64,000 bases of DNA from G025836975 sp040391135 (GCA_040391135.1 JBEBYL010000002.1:62001-126000), one strand, 5' to 3'. Shown: positions 14,836 through 24,425, counted from the first letter of the stretch. Translations and numbers: made by a program. Notes: a model not told the origin generated them from the letters alone.

Positions 14836-17493
14836 TTATCCGACTATGTTGACGAGTTTGCCTGGAACGACGATTACCCGTTTGGCCGGACGGCCTTCCA
14901 GGTAGCGGTCGGCGGCTTCATGCCCGCGGGCGGCCTGTTCGATATCATCTTTGCTGGCGCCATTGGGAACCGTGATGGATCCGCGCAGCTTGCCGTTGAC
15001 TTGCAGCACCAGTTCGATTTGGTCCGCGATCAGCGCGGCTTCGTCGACGATGGGCCAGGGTGCGTCCAGCAGGTCGCCGTAAGCCTGGTCGTAGCCCAGG
15101 TCCCGCCACAATTGCCAGGTGATGTGCGGGACGACGGGATACAGGACGCGCAGCAGTATGGACAGCGTCTCGGCCAGCGCGCGGCGGGCCACCGCCGTAT
15201 CGGCAAGCGTGGCGGATTCGAGCGCGTTGAGCATTTTCATGCAGGTGGACACGACGGTGTTGTACTGGATGCGCTGGTAATCGTAGTCGGCCAGCTTGAG
15301 CAGCGTATGGATTTCGCGGCGCAGGTCCTTGGAGGCCTCGTCGGCATCCGCCCAATCGGCGGCCCCGGTGTTGCCGTTGCGGATGTCGGCCTGCCGCGTG
15401 TGGCAGAACGACCAGAGCCGGCGTAAATAGCGGTTGGCGCCCTCGACGCCCGAGTCCGACCACTCCAGCGTCTGTTCGGGCGGGCTGGCGAACATTACGA
15501 ACAGGCGGGCGGTATCCGCGCCCATGGAATCGATCAGCGATTGCGGATCGACCCCGTTGTTCTTGGATTTCGACATCGTGCCTATGCCGCCGTACTGAAC
15601 CGCCGAGCCGTCCGAAATACGCTTGGCGCCGGTTATGGCGCCTTTGGCGTCGTAGACATTTTCCACTTCCTCGGGCCAGAAGTATTCGATGCCGCCGTTT
15701 TCGTTCTTGCGCGAGTAGATGTGATTGAGCACCATGCCCTGGCACAGCAGGCGGGTGAACGGCTCGTCGAACTTGAGCAGGCCCAGGTCGCGCATGACGC
15801 GCGTCCAGAAGCGCGCATACAGCAAGTGCAGCACCGCATGCTCGATTCCGCCGATGTACTGGTCCATCGGCATCCAGTAGTCGTTGCGCTCATCGACCAT
15901 GGCGTTGTCGTTGCCGGGCGAGGTGTAGCGCATGAAATACCAGGACGAATCCACGAAGGTGTCCATGGTGTCGGTTTCGCGCCGCGCCGCCGCGCCGCAT
16001 TTAGGGCAGTGGCAGGACAGGAAGCCTTCATGCTTGGCCAGGGGGTTGCCGCTGCCGTCCGGAATCAAATCGTCGGGCAGCACGACCGGCAGGTCCTTCT
16101 CGGGCACCGGTACGGGGCCGCAGTCCGGGCAGTGGATGATGGGTATGGGGGTGCCCCAATAGCGCTGGCGCGAAATGCCCCAGTCGCGCAAGCGCCAGGT
16201 GGTCTGTTTTTCACCCAGGCCTTTTTGCGCCAGGTCGGCGGCTACGGCATCGACGGCTTGCGCCTGGGCAAGGCCATCGTACTTGCCGGAATTGATGCAG
16301 CGGCCCTGCTGCTTGTCGCCATACCAATCCTGCCACTGATCGGTGGAGTAGGTCTTGCCTTCGACGGCGACCACCTGCCTGATGGGCAGAGAGTATTTTT
16401 TGGCAAAGGCGAAGTCGCGCTCGTCGTGGGCCGGTACGCCCATGACGGCGCCGTCGCCATAGCTCATGAGCACATAGTTGCCCACCCATACCTGGACAGG
16501 TTCGCCGGTAAGCGGATGGGTGACCGACAAGCCGGTGGGCATGCCTTCTTTCTCGCGCGTGGCCAGTTCGGCTTCGGTGGTGCCGCCTTGCTTGCATGAC
16601 TCGATGAAGGCGGCCAGTTCCGGGTTGCCGGCCGCGGCATGCGCGGCCAGGGGGTGTTCGGGGGCCACGGCGCAGAAGGTGACGCCCATGATGGTGTCGG
16701 CGCGCGTCGTGAAGACATACATGCGGCCGTCCTGTATAAGCCGGCCCGCATTGTCCTTGATGTCGTGCGTGAAGGCGAAGCGCACGCCTTCGCTCTTGCC
16801 TATCCAGTTTTCCTGCATCAGGCGCACGCGCTCGGGCCAGCCGGGCAGGCCGTTCTTTACCTGATCGATGAGCTCTTCCGCGTAATCGGTGATGCGCAGG
16901 TAGTAGCCCGGAATCTCGCGTTTCTCGACCAGCGCGCCGGAGCGCCAGCCGCGTCCATCGATGACCTGCTCGTTGGCCAGCACGGTCTGATCCACCGGAT
17001 CCCAATTCACGACTTGGGTCTTGCGGTAAGCGATGCCTTTTTCAAGCATCTTCAGGAACAGCCACTGGTTCCATTTGTAATACTTGGGATCGCAGGCGCA
17101 CATTTCGCGCGACCAGTCTATGGCCAGCCCCATCGCCTGCATCTGCTTCTTCATGTAGGCGATGTTGTCGTAGGTCCATTTGGCCGGCGGCACCTGCGAT
17201 TTGATGGCGGCATTCTCGGCCGGCATGCCGAAGGCGTCCCAGCCCATGGGCATCAGGACGTTATAGCCGCGCATGCGCAATTGGCGCGTCATCATGTCGT
17301 TGATGGTGTAATTGCGCACATGGCCCATGTGCAACTTGCCGCTGGGATAGGGCAGCATCGAACATGCATAGAACTTGGGCTTGGGCGAGCCGTCGGCGGC
17401 TTTGGCGTTTTCGGTGACACGATAAGCGTCGCGCGACTCCCAATTCTGGTGGGAGGTTTTTTCGACGTCGTTGGGGCTGTAGCGTTCCTGCAT
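14836..17493 (-). CDS. leuS: Leucyl-tRNA synthetase
   Basis: Charges tRNA-Leu. The 885-residue product has the class I motifs: the HIGH equivalent HMGH inside YPSGKLHMGHVRNYT near residue 45, and KMSKS as TMSKSKNNGVDP near 640, plus an editing (CP1) domain. The start is put at MQERYSPNDVEK because this gives the standard N terminus; a more upstream ATG at 17532 falls within the predicted promoter -10 box and would be at or before the transcription start. Confidence 0.97.
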   Translation of the reverse strand: MQERYSPNDVEKTSHQNWESRDAYRVTENAKAADGSPKPKFYACSMLPYPSGKLHMGHVRNYTINDMMTRQLRMRGYNVLMPMGWDAFGMPAENAAIKSQVPPAKWTYDNIAYMKKQMQAMGLAIDWSREMCACDPKYYKWNQWLFLKMLEKGIAYRKTQVVNWDPVDQTVLANEQVIDGRGWRSGALVEKREIPGYYLRITDYAEELIDQVKNGLPGWPERVRLMQENWIGKSEGVRFAFTHDIKDNAGRLIQDGRMYVFTTRADTIMGVTFCAVAPEHPLAAHAAAGNPELAAFIESCKQGGTTEAELATREKEGMPTGLSVTHPLTGEPVQVWVGNYVLMSYGDGAVMGVPAHDERDFAFAKKYSLPIRQVVAVEGKTYSTDQWQDWYGDKQQGRCINSGKYDGLAQAQAVDAVAADLAQKGLGEKQTTWRLRDWGISRQRYWGTPIPIIHCPDCGPVPVPEKDLPVVLPDDLIPDGSGNPLAKHEGFLSCHCPKCGAAARRETDTMDTFVDSSWYFMRYTSPGNDNAMVDERNDYWMPMDQYIGGIEHAVLHLLYARFWTRVMRDLGLLKFDEPFTRLLCQGMVLNHIYSRKNENGGIEYFWPEEVENVYDAKGAITGAKRISDGSAVQYGGIGTMSKSKNNGVDPQSLIDSMGADTARLFVMFASPPEQTLEWSDSGVEGANRYLRRLWSFCHTRQADIRNGNTGAADWADADEASKDLRREIHTLLKLADYDYQRIQYNTVVSTCMKMLNALESATLADTAVARRALAETLSILLRVLYPVVPHITWQLWRDLGYDQAYGDLLDAPWPIVDEAALIADQIELVLQVNGKLRGSITVPNGASKDDIEQAARGHEAADRYLEGRPAKRVIVVPGKLVNIVG

Positions 17494-17534
17494 GGGATCC
17501 GGGAAGTTCGTGAGAGGTTGTGTGCAAACCATGC

Positions 17535-17540
17535 ATTATA
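17535..17540 (-). promoter_or_regulatory. leuS: -10 box of leuS promoter
   Basis: A perfect TATAAT on the minus strand lies 41 bases before the chosen leuS ATG. The expected -35 position (AAATGA) is weak. This box argues against use of the ATG at 17532. Confidence 0.5.
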
Positions 17541-17599
17541 GGATGCTTCGCACACGCTCATTTGCGGCGTGTTTGGATTGCCTCCGGCGGCCGGGCGAT

Positions 17600-17623
17600 A
17601 AAAAACCCCGCCGAGGCGGGGTT
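17600..17623 (-). terminator. Terminator of the rpmB-rpmG operon
   Basis: AACCCCGCC and GGCGGGGTT form a perfect 9-pair stem with a two-base loop; on the minus strand it is followed by six T. It lies about 90 bases after the rpmG stop and before the leuS promoter. Confidence 0.85.
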
Positions 17624-17710
17624 CGCAAGGAATCCGGGCAAAGCGTCAACTGCAAGAACCGGCGGGGGTGAGCCGGTGCGCGCAGCGCGCAAGCGCCGTC
17701 GGCAAGCTCT

Positions 17711-17878
17711 TTACTTGAGCTTGGTTTCCTTGTAGTCAACGTGCTTGCGAGCAACGGGATCAAATTTCTTGATCAGCATTTTCTCGGGCATGTTGCGCTT
17801 GTTCTTGGTGGTCGTGTAGAAATGACCGGTGCCGGCTGTGGACTCGAGCTTGATTTTCTCGCGGATACCTTTTGCCAT
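17711..17878 (-). CDS. rpmG: 50S ribosomal protein L33
   Basis: Translation from the ATG at 17878 gives 55 residues, MAKGIREKIKLESTAGTGHF and so on, ending in KHVDYKETKLK, a standard bacterial L33 of the zinc-free type (no CxxC pairs). It is 46 bases downstream of rpmB and shares its terminator, the usual rpmB-rpmG operon. Confidence 0.97.
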   Translation of the reverse strand: MAKGIREKIKLESTAGTGHFYTTTKNKRNMPEKMLIKKFDPVARKHVDYKETKLK

Positions 17879-17924
17879 GTTGAGCTCCTGAAGGTTAGAT
17901 CGCTAGCGTCTTGAACTGGCTTGA

Positions 17925-18161
17925 TTAAGCCAGTTCGCCGCGGGCGCGCAGGTCGGCCAGTACGGATTCGATGCCGTTCTTGTCGATGGTGCGCAGCGCA
18001 TTGGTCGAAACACGCAGGCGAACCCAGCGGTTCTCGCTTTCAACCCAGAAACGGCGCGATTGCAAGTTAGGTAAAAAGCGACGCTTGGTTTTATTGTTTG
18101 CGTGCGAAACATTGTTGCCCACCATTGGGCCTTTTCCGGTAACTTGGCATACGCGTGCCAT
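17925..18161 (-). CDS. rpmB: 50S ribosomal protein L28
   Basis: The 78-residue product begins MARVCQVTGKGPMVGNNVSHANN and contains TKRRFLPNLQSRRFWVESE, both characteristic of L28. First gene of the rpmB-rpmG operon; its promoter should be in the A/T-rich stretch 18170-18280, but no box pair stands out clearly. Confidence 0.97.
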   Translation of the reverse strand: MARVCQVTGKGPMVGNNVSHANNKTKRRFLPNLQSRRFWVESENRWVRLRVSTNALRTIDKNGIESVLADLRARGELA

Positions 18162-18287
18162 GGTAATACCCCTTGAGAATTTATTTGATGCTGATACCTG
18201 ATGCGCTGCCAGCTTGCCAATAAGCTTGCTAAACCAAGGCCTTGCATCCGTAAAGCCTAGTATTCTAATACGAAAGTGCTTGTCTTA

Positions 18288-19556
18288 TCAAGCCGCTTTT
18301 AGGGCAGTGCGTCCAAATAGCCACGAAAGGCAGGCGCAAAGCGCCAGCAGCCCGGTCAGGGGCAACGGCGTAGCCGATTGCCAGGCGCTGACGGCCAGCC
18401 CGGCGCTTGCCCCGCACAGCATCTGCAAGGTGCCCATGAGCGCCGAGGCGACGCCAAGCCGGTTGCCCTGCTCCCGCAATGCCAGCGCGGCGGCGTTCGG
18501 GTTGACGAAGCCTTGGCTGGCCATGAAGCCGGCCAGGCAGATCATGAGCAGCGTCAGATTGATGACGCCGGCCAATGTCAGGATCAGTCCAAGCAGCGTC
18601 ATGATCACCAGGCTGCGCTGCGCGATCCGCAGCAGCGCTTCCGGAGTATGGCGGTTGAGCAGGCGGGCGCTGACTTGCGAGGCGATGATGAGCGAGGCGG
18701 CGTTGATGGCGAACAGCAGCCCGAAATACCGGGGCTCGACCTGGAAAATTTCAATGAATACGCGCGGCGATCCCGATATATAGGCGAACATCCCCGCCGA
18801 GCCGAAGCCGCCCGCCAGGGTGTAGCACATGAAGCGCCGGTGGCGCAGCAGGGCCAGGTAGTTTCTGGCAATGATGTCCAGGCCCAGCGGAATGACTTTT
18901 TCGGGATTCAGAGTTTCCCGCATGGTCCATACCACGCCCACCAGCAGCAGCCCTCCGCAGGCCGCCATGATGGCGAAGATTCCGCGCCAGCTTCCGAAGG
19001 CCAGCACTTGGCCGCCCAGGATGGGAGCCAGGATGGGTGTTACCCCCATGACCAGCATAAGCAGGGAAAGCGCCTTGGAGGCATCGCGCGTATCAAAATT
19101 ATCGCGTATGACGGCGCGCGGTATGACGATGCCGGCGGCGCCGCCGAAAGCCTGGGCGATGCGCCAGAAGGTCAGGTGTTCGATGTCGTGGGTGAAGCCG
19201 CAGGCGATCGATGCCGCAATGAAAATGGCCAGCCCCAGGATCAGCGGTGGCTTGCGGCCGTAACGGTCGGCGAACGGGCCATAGAATATCTGGGCAAGCG
19301 CCAGGCCGAACAGGTAGCTGGCCAGCGTGCGTTCGACGTGCCCCTGCGTGGTCCCCAAACCCTGGACGATGGCGGGAAACGCCGGCAGGTACATGTCGAT
19401 GGCCAGGGGCCCCAGGGCGGTCAGCAGGCCCATCAGGATGAGCCAGCGGGGGATGACGGTCAGGGAGCTTTGTACAGGAGGCATCAAGAGAGGGGGCGCA
19501 TCGCGCGATCCGCCACGGCGGAGCGGTGGATGTGCCTGGGTGATATCGGCTGCCAT
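18288..19556 (-). CDS. Bcr/CflA family multidrug MFS transporter (12 TM)
   Basis: The protein has up to 422 residues with 12 predicted helices. The Bcr/CflA signature PLAIDMYLPAFPAI is in helix 1, motif A appears as YGPFADRYGRKPPLILG, and RAVIRDNFD follows in helix 4-5 loop region. Family members export chloramphenicol, bicyclomycin or similar drugs by proton antiport in the inner membrane. The first 24 residues are not membrane-like and an ATG at 19484 (MPPVQSS) is an alternative start. It is divergent from cfa. Confidence 0.88.
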   Translation of the reverse strand: MAADITQAHPPLRRGGSRDAPPLLMPPVQSSLTVIPRWLILMGLLTALGPLAIDMYLPAFPAIVQGLGTTQGHVERTLASYLFGLALAQIFYGPFADRYGRKPPLILGLAIFIAASIACGFTHDIEHLTFWRIAQAFGGAAGIVIPRAVIRDNFDTRDASKALSLLMLVMGVTPILAPILGGQVLAFGSWRGIFAIMAACGGLLLVGVVWTMRETLNPEKVIPLGLDIIARNYLALLRHRRFMCYTLAGGFGSAGMFAYISGSPRVFIEIFQVEPRYFGLLFAINAASLIIASQVSARLLNRHTPEALLRIAQRSLVIMTLLGLILTLAGVINLTLLMICLAGFMASQGFVNPNAAALALREQGNRLGVASALMGTLQMLCGASAGLAVSAWQSATPLPLTGLLALCACLSWLFGRTALKAA

Positions 19557-19643
19557 CTTAGCACGCTTGCATAGGGCGAATTCCCTTCCGCGGGAATATG
19601 TGGCACTATTTTCACCACGCTAATTTCACATGGGGAGTCGGCC

Positions 19644-20897
19644 TTGAGTTCGGTCTTGTCTGTTGTTGAAACTAAGTTGGCATCTTTGCCTTTGCCCGTC
19701 CAGGTCATCATGCCGGATGGCCAGAAAGTGGGTTCGCCCGATGCGGAAATCCGCCTTACCGTCAAAGATCGCTCCACGCTGGCGCATCTATCCACGGGAC
19801 AGGTGGGCATGCTGGGCGAGGATTACGTCGAAGGCAAGTTCGACATTGACGGTTCGATGCGTGATCTGATGCGGCTGGCGGCTGCCATCTTGCCGGGCTC
19901 GCCGATCGAGGCGGCGCGCGTGGGCCGCTTGACCGAACTCATCCGGCGGCTGGTGTCGGTATGGCGCCACTCCATCGACCGCGATGCGCGCCAGATCCAG
20001 TTCCACTACGACTTATCCGATGATTTCTATGCGCTGTGGCTGGACCCGCGCCGCGTATACTCATGCGCCTATTTCCGCTCGCCCGACATGACCGTGGCGC
20101 AAGCGCAGGAAGCCAAGCTCGATCACATCTGCCGCAAGCTCAAGCTGACCCAGGGCGAGCGCTTTCTGGACGTGGGCGCCGGTTGGGGCGGCCTGCTGTT
20201 GTGGGCGGCCGAAAACTACGGCGTCGATGCCACCGGCATCACGCTGTCCAAGAACCAGCACGCCCACGTAAACCGCCTCATCCAGGAAAAGGGCCTGGAA
20301 GGACGGGTGCGCATGGAATTGCTGGACTACCGCAAGCTGGACGAAAGCCGGCCCTACGACAAGATCGCTTCGGTGGGCATGTTCGAACACGTGGGCCGCG
20401 CCCAGCTAGAAGGCTATTTTTCCAAGCTCAGGCGGCTGGTCCGTCCAGGAGGCCTGGTCATGAACCACGGCATTACCGCCGGCGGGGTGGACAATGCCGA
20501 GCTGGGCGCCGGAATGGGCGAATTCATCGAAAAGTATATTTTTCCCGGCGGCGAGCTTACCCATATCAGCCATGTGCTTGAAAGCCTGACCGAAGGCGGC
20601 CTTGAAGACCTGGATATCGAAAACCTGCGTCCGCATTACGCCCGCACCCTTTGGGCCTGGAGCGATGCGCTGGAGGCCTGCCTGCCGGAGGCGCGCAAGG
20701 CCTTGCCGGGCGAGCAGGGCGAACGCTCGTTGCGCGCCTATCGCATGTATCTTGCCGGCTGCGCCATGGGTTTCGAGCATGGCTGGATCGCCCTGCATCA
20801 GGTGCTGGCGCAGCCGCGCACCCATGGCCGCCACGACGAACTGGACCATCCGGCCGATCTGTCCTACCCCTGGCGACGGGACTACATTTACAAGTGA
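19644..20897 (+). CDS. cfa: Cyclopropane-fatty-acyl-phospholipid synthase
   Basis: Adds a methylene bridge from SAM to double bonds of membrane phospholipid acyl chains, usually in stationary phase or acid stress. The 417-residue protein has the SAM-binding motif DVGAGWGG at 176-183, the bicarbonate-binding region HYDLSDDFYALWLD near 121 with C141 in YSCAYF, and the FEHVGRAQLEGYF block. The gene starts with TTG: GGGGAG lies eight bases before it, and the nearby upstream ATG is out of frame. A strong terminator follows. Confidence 0.93.
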   Translation: MSSVLSVVETKLASLPLPVQVIMPDGQKVGSPDAEIRLTVKDRSTLAHLSTGQVGMLGEDYVEGKFDIDGSMRDLMRLAAAILPGSPIEAARVGRLTELIRRLVSVWRHSIDRDARQIQFHYDLSDDFYALWLDPRRVYSCAYFRSPDMTVAQAQEAKLDHICRKLKLTQGERFLDVGAGWGGLLLWAAENYGVDATGITLSKNQHAHVNRLIQEKGLEGRVRMELLDYRKLDESRPYDKIASVGMFEHVGRAQLEGYFSKLRRLVRPGGLVMNHGITAGGVDNAELGAGMGEFIEKYIFPGGELTHISHVLESLTEGGLEDLDIENLRPHYARTLWAWSDALEACLPEARKALPGEQGERSLRAYRMYLAGCAMGFEHGWIALHQVLAQPRTHGRHDELDHPADLSYPWRRDYIYK

Positions 20898-20900
20898 TGA

Positions 20901-20926
20901 AAAGCGCGGTCCGCCGCGCTTTTTTT
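20901..20926 (+). terminator. Terminator of cfa
   Basis: AAAGCGCGG and CCGCGCTTT form a perfect 9-pair stem with loop TCCG and a seven-base T run, directly after the cfa stop. A smaller GGCGG/CCGCC stem with TTTT follows at 20943-20960. Confidence 0.9.
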
Positions 20927-20981
20927 GGTCGTCGCTCAGGGTGGCGGAAACCGCCGTTTTCGGCAAGGGGGTTATTACTGG

Positions 20982-21010
20982 TTTACATTTAACGGCAATT
21001 TCTCTTAAAC
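20982..21010 (+). promoter_or_regulatory. Predicted promoter of proXWV
   Basis: TTTACA (20982-20987) and TTAAAC (21005-21010) are 17 bases apart. The region is noticeably A/T-rich compared with its surroundings. The start point would leave a leader of about 190 bases before proX. Confidence 0.45.
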
Positions 21011-21205
21011 TGCTGCAAACTTCATAGTTTTTTCAATCTGGCGTATGGTGGGTCCCCACGACCCCATTACCTGTCAACGAGTACCCCGTACTCTTCACGC
21101 TAGTGTCGGTATGTATCGGCGGCCTTCCGTCTTCCGCACACCCCCTTAGCCTTGGCGCACGCTGCTGTATCGCTGCGTCCACGTTACTTAAGGAGGCAAA
21201 CAGCC
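21011..21205 (+). other. Long structured 5' leader of proX
   Basis: About 190 bases without a credible gene separate the predicted promoter from proX. Two stem-loops are visible: GGGTC/GACCC (21050-21064) and GAGTAC/GTACTC with a CCC loop (21079-21093). There is also a self-complementary GTGGGTCCCCAC that competes with the first. The end carries an excellent AAGGAGG ribosome-binding site (21191-21197). I do not recognise a known riboswitch. It could be a regulatory RNA for osmotic control, or just an untranslated leader. Confidence 0.4.
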
Positions 21206-22267
21206 ATGTCTTTCAATGTGAACCCTTCACATCGCGCGTTCTCATCGAACGCCTCGTCGCGCTTCTCGCGGCTTGCCCTGGGCCTAGGCCTGGCGGCGCT
21301 TTTCGGCTTTTATGGCTTGGGCAATACCGCTCACGCCGCCGAGACCCCCCAATGCGAAATCGATCGTCCCGTCAAATTCGGCGGCATGAACTGGGAATCC
21401 AACCTGGTTCTGGTCGAGGTCGAGCGCTTTATCGCCGAAAAAGGCTATGGGTGCAAATCCGAAGTCCTGCCCACCGAAACCCTGCCGGCGCTTGCCGCCC
21501 TGGAGCGCGGCGACCTGGACATCAACACCGAAATCTGGCTTAACAGCGTATCCGAGCCCTGGGCCAAGGCCGAGGCCACCGGCAAGGTCAAGCGCATAGG
21601 CGATATCTACATGGGCGGCGAAGCCTGGTTCATACCGCGCTATACGGCCGAACGCTTGCCCGAACTGAAGAAAGCCGCCGACCTGCCCAAATTCAAGGAC
21701 CAATTCAAAGATCCCGAGGAGCCCACCAAAGGCCGCTTCTACGGCTGCCCGGCGGGCTGGGGTTGCGAGGTGGTCAGCGGCAACTTGTTCAAGGCGCTGG
21801 GCCTGGGCGATACCTTCACCCTGTTTTCCCCTGGAACCGGGGCCACCCAGAAAGCAGCCCTGACCGCCGCCTACAAGCGCAAGGAAAACATCGTTTTCTA
21901 CTACTGGTACCCGACTCCGCTGGTCGGCTCCATGGACCTGGTCAAGCTGGACTTGCCGGCCTACGACAAATCCAAGCATGCCTGCCTGACGGACCCGAAT
22001 TGCGCCAAGCCCGAGCCCAGCGCCTACCCCGAGAATCCCGTCTTCACCGCGGTAAGCACCCGGTTCAGCCAGGACGCGCCCAAGCTGACCGAATTCCTGT
22101 CCAAGGTGGCGGTGCCTCTGCCCGTCATGGACAAGGCCATGGCCTACATGGAAGAGAACGAAGCCGAGCCTGTCGACGTGGCCAAGTGGTTCCTGCAGAA
22201 CCAGGGCGAGGTCTGGGGCAAATGGCTGCCGGCCGACGTGGCGGGACGCGTAAAAGCCGCTCTTTAG
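21206..22267 (+). CDS. proX: Glycine betaine/proline ABC transporter, substrate-binding protein
   Basis: Periplasmic binding protein (OpuAC type), 353 residues. A long signal peptide with an extended N region ends at about residue 44 (NTAHA before AETP). The mature part has VKFGGMNWESNLVLVEV and LERGDLDINTEIWLNS, and tryptophans such as those in W near the cleft (MNWES, EAWFIP, YYWYPTP) suited to cation-pi binding of a quaternary amine. GCPAGWGCE adds a disulfide-like cysteine pair. The ATG at 21206 has a near-perfect ribosome-binding site. It is first in the operon with permease and ATPase. Confidence 0.9.
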   Translation: MSFNVNPSHRAFSSNASSRFSRLALGLGLAALFGFYGLGNTAHAAETPQCEIDRPVKFGGMNWESNLVLVEVERFIAEKGYGCKSEVLPTETLPALAALERGDLDINTEIWLNSVSEPWAKAEATGKVKRIGDIYMGGEAWFIPRYTAERLPELKKAADLPKFKDQFKDPEEPTKGRFYGCPAGWGCEVVSGNLFKALGLGDTFTLFSPGTGATQKAALTAAYKRKENIVFYYWYPTPLVGSMDLVKLDLPAYDKSKHACLTDPNCAKPEPSAYPENPVFTAVSTRFSQDAPKLTEFLSKVAVPLPVMDKAMAYMEENEAEPVDVAKWFLQNQGEVWGKWLPADVAGRVKAAL

Positions 22268-22375
22268 CACTCGTGAACCCAGCCCCGCAAGGGGCGGCCG
22301 GCTATGCGCCGGCGGTTTTCCAGGCGGTCGATCCACATGGATCGCCGCCTTCACGAGTTTTACGGAGTTGATTTT

Positions 22376-23227
22376 ATGTTTCCCGAATTCATTTCCCCGC
22401 GTGCATTGCGGGCGCCGATCGACGATTTCGTCGGCAATATCGTTTCCAACTATTCCGACCTGCTGCGCGCCTTGACCCAGCCCTTGCTGGACGTGCTGAT
22501 CTGGATGGACCAGGTCGTGCGCTACTCGCCGTGGTGGGCCGTGGTATTGGCCATCATGGCGCTGGCCTGGTTTGCCAGCCGCCGTGTCGGCTTTTCCCTG
22601 ATCATCGGCGCCATGCTCTGCCTGATCGGCTTCATTGGCCTGTGGGACGCGGCCATGCAAACGCTGTCATTGATGATCGTGGCCGTGGCCATATCGGTGG
22701 CGATAGGGGTTCCGATGGGCATCCTGATGGCCAGCTTCAAGTGGTTGCGCGCCGTCATGCTCCCCATCCTGGACGTGATGCAGACCATGCCCAGCTTCGT
22801 ATACCTGATTCCGGTCGTCATGCTGTTCAACCTGGGCAAGATCGCCGCCATTATCGCCACCATCATCTATGCCGTGCCGCCTGTCATACGCCTGACCGAC
22901 CTGGGTATACGGCTGGTCGACACCGAGGTGCTGGAGGCCTCGCGGGCCTTTGGCGCGAATCGGGTCAAGCAGTTGTTCGGCGTGCAGTTGCCGCTGGCCA
23001 TGCCCAACATCATGGCCGGCATCAACCAGACCACGATGATGGCCCTGGCCATGGTGGTTATCGCCTCCATGATAGGCGTGCGGGGCCTGGGCTACGAAGT
23101 CTTGCAGGGCATCAATCGCCTGCAGGTGGGCCGCGGCGTGCTGGCCGGCCTGGGCATCGTGATCATTGCCATCGTGTTCGACCGGATTACGCAGCAGTTC
23201 GGGCGCCGCCAGCAAAGGAGGGCCTGA
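22376..23227 (+). CDS. proW: Glycine betaine/proline ABC transporter, permease
   Basis: The 283-residue inner-membrane protein has five to six helices after a soluble N-terminal 50 residues. The permease-family EAA loop is visible as EASRAFGANRVKQLFGVQLPLAMPNIMAG, which contacts the ATPase. LDVMQTMPSFVYLIPVV is typical of ProW/OpuAB. The ATG at 22376 has GGAG at a proper distance; it lies about 110 bases after proX and two bases before the start of the ATPase gene's Shine-Dalgarno overlap region. Confidence 0.93.
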   Translation: MFPEFISPRALRAPIDDFVGNIVSNYSDLLRALTQPLLDVLIWMDQVVRYSPWWAVVLAIMALAWFASRRVGFSLIIGAMLCLIGFIGLWDAAMQTLSLMIVAVAISVAIGVPMGILMASFKWLRAVMLPILDVMQTMPSFVYLIPVVMLFNLGKIAAIIATIIYAVPPVIRLTDLGIRLVDTEVLEASRAFGANRVKQLFGVQLPLAMPNIMAGINQTTMMALAMVVIASMIGVRGLGYEVLQGINRLQVGRGVLAGLGIVIIAIVFDRITQQFGRRQQRRA

Positions 23228-23228
23228 C

Positions 23229-24422
23229 ATGAGCAAGATCGAAGTACGAAATATCTACAAGGTATTCGGCCCGCGCCCCGAGCGCTGGCTGGAAGCGGCC
23301 CAGGGCGGGATCAGCAAGGAAGAATTGCTGGCCAAGAGCGGCCATACACTGGGCCTGCGCGACATCAGCCTGTCCATCGAAGAGGGCAGCATCTATGTGA
23401 TCATGGGTTTGTCGGGTTCAGGCAAGTCCACCCTTATCCGCCACTTCAATCGCCTGATCGAACCCAGCGCGGGTCAGATACTGGTCGACGGCGTCGATGT
23501 GGTCACGCTGGGCAAGTCCGCCCTGGAAAAATTCCGCCAGCAGAAAATGAGCATGGTGTTCCAGCGCTTTGGCCTGTTTCCCCACCGCAGCGTCATCGAA
23601 AACGTGGCCTATGGCCTGAGAGTGCAGGGCATGGGCAAGAAAGAGCGCCGCGAGCGGGCGCGGCACTGGCTCGAGCAGGTCGGCCTGGCCGGCTTCGAGA
23701 ATCAGTATCCGCATCAGCTTTCGGGCGGCATGCAGCAGCGGGTGGGCTTGGCCCGCGCCCTGGCGACCGATGCTGAAATCCTTCTGATGGACGAGGCTTT
23801 TTCGGCGCTGGATCCGCTCATACGCCGTGAAATGCAGGACCAATTGCTGCAACTGCAGGCGCAATTGAACAAGACCATCGTCTTCATCACCCACGATCTG
23901 GACGAGGCGCTGCGCCTGGGCAACCGCATCGCCATCCTGAAGGATGGCGAGCTGGTGCAGGAGGGCACGCCGGAAGACATCTTGCTGGCGCCGGCCGATG
24001 ATTACGTGCAGGCCTTTTTGCAGGACGTCAATCGCGGCAAGGTGCTCAATGCCGCCCATGCCTGCAACGAGCCTTCGCTGACCCTGACGATGCGCTCGCG
24101 TCCCGTCCACGCTCTGGAGCGCATGGCGGCCATGGCGTTCGAGTACACCGTGGTGCTGGACGGCAAGCGGCTGGCCGGGGTCCTGAGCAGAACGGCCGCC
24201 GAACAGGCGGTGCGCGACGGCGCCCGGGACGTGGCGCGCTACGTCGAGGACATGGCATCGGTGCCGGCCACGGCCGGCCTGGATGAAGTCCTTGGGCGCA
24301 TGCTGCGCAGCACCGAACCGTTGGCCGTCACGGGCGACAATGATGAGTTTCTTGGCATGCTCTCGCGCAGCAAAGTCGTGGAGCTGGTTACGCCGGCCAT
24401 CGAGGGCGGGGACGCGGCTTAG
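23229..24422 (+). CDS. proV: Glycine betaine/proline ABC transporter, ATP-binding protein with CBS region
   Basis: The 397-residue ATPase powers uptake of osmoprotectant. Walker A GLSGSGKST is at 60-68, the ABC signature LSGGMQQR at 163-170, Walker B LLMDEAF at 184-190, and the switch histidine in VFITHDLDEA. After about residue 275 comes a CBS-type regulatory region, which in known ProV/OpuA proteins senses ionic strength. GGAGG precedes the ATG. Its stop lies only three bases from the stop of the convergent MATE gene, with no obvious terminator in between. Confidence 0.94.
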   Translation: MSKIEVRNIYKVFGPRPERWLEAAQGGISKEELLAKSGHTLGLRDISLSIEEGSIYVIMGLSGSGKSTLIRHFNRLIEPSAGQILVDGVDVVTLGKSALEKFRQQKMSMVFQRFGLFPHRSVIENVAYGLRVQGMGKKERRERARHWLEQVGLAGFENQYPHQLSGGMQQRVGLARALATDAEILLMDEAFSALDPLIRREMQDQLLQLQAQLNKTIVFITHDLDEALRLGNRIAILKDGELVQEGTPEDILLAPADDYVQAFLQDVNRGKVLNAAHACNEPSLTLTMRSRPVHALERMAAMAFEYTVVLDGKRLAGVLSRTAAEQAVRDGARDVARYVEDMASVPATAGLDEVLGRMLRSTEPLAVTGDNDEFLGMLSRSKVVELVTPAIEGGDAA

Positions 24423-24425
24423 GAA

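Noticed and set aside
18170..18280. Possible rpmB promoter boxes
   Set aside because: Several A/T-rich hexamers occur but no pair has both good sequence and spacing.
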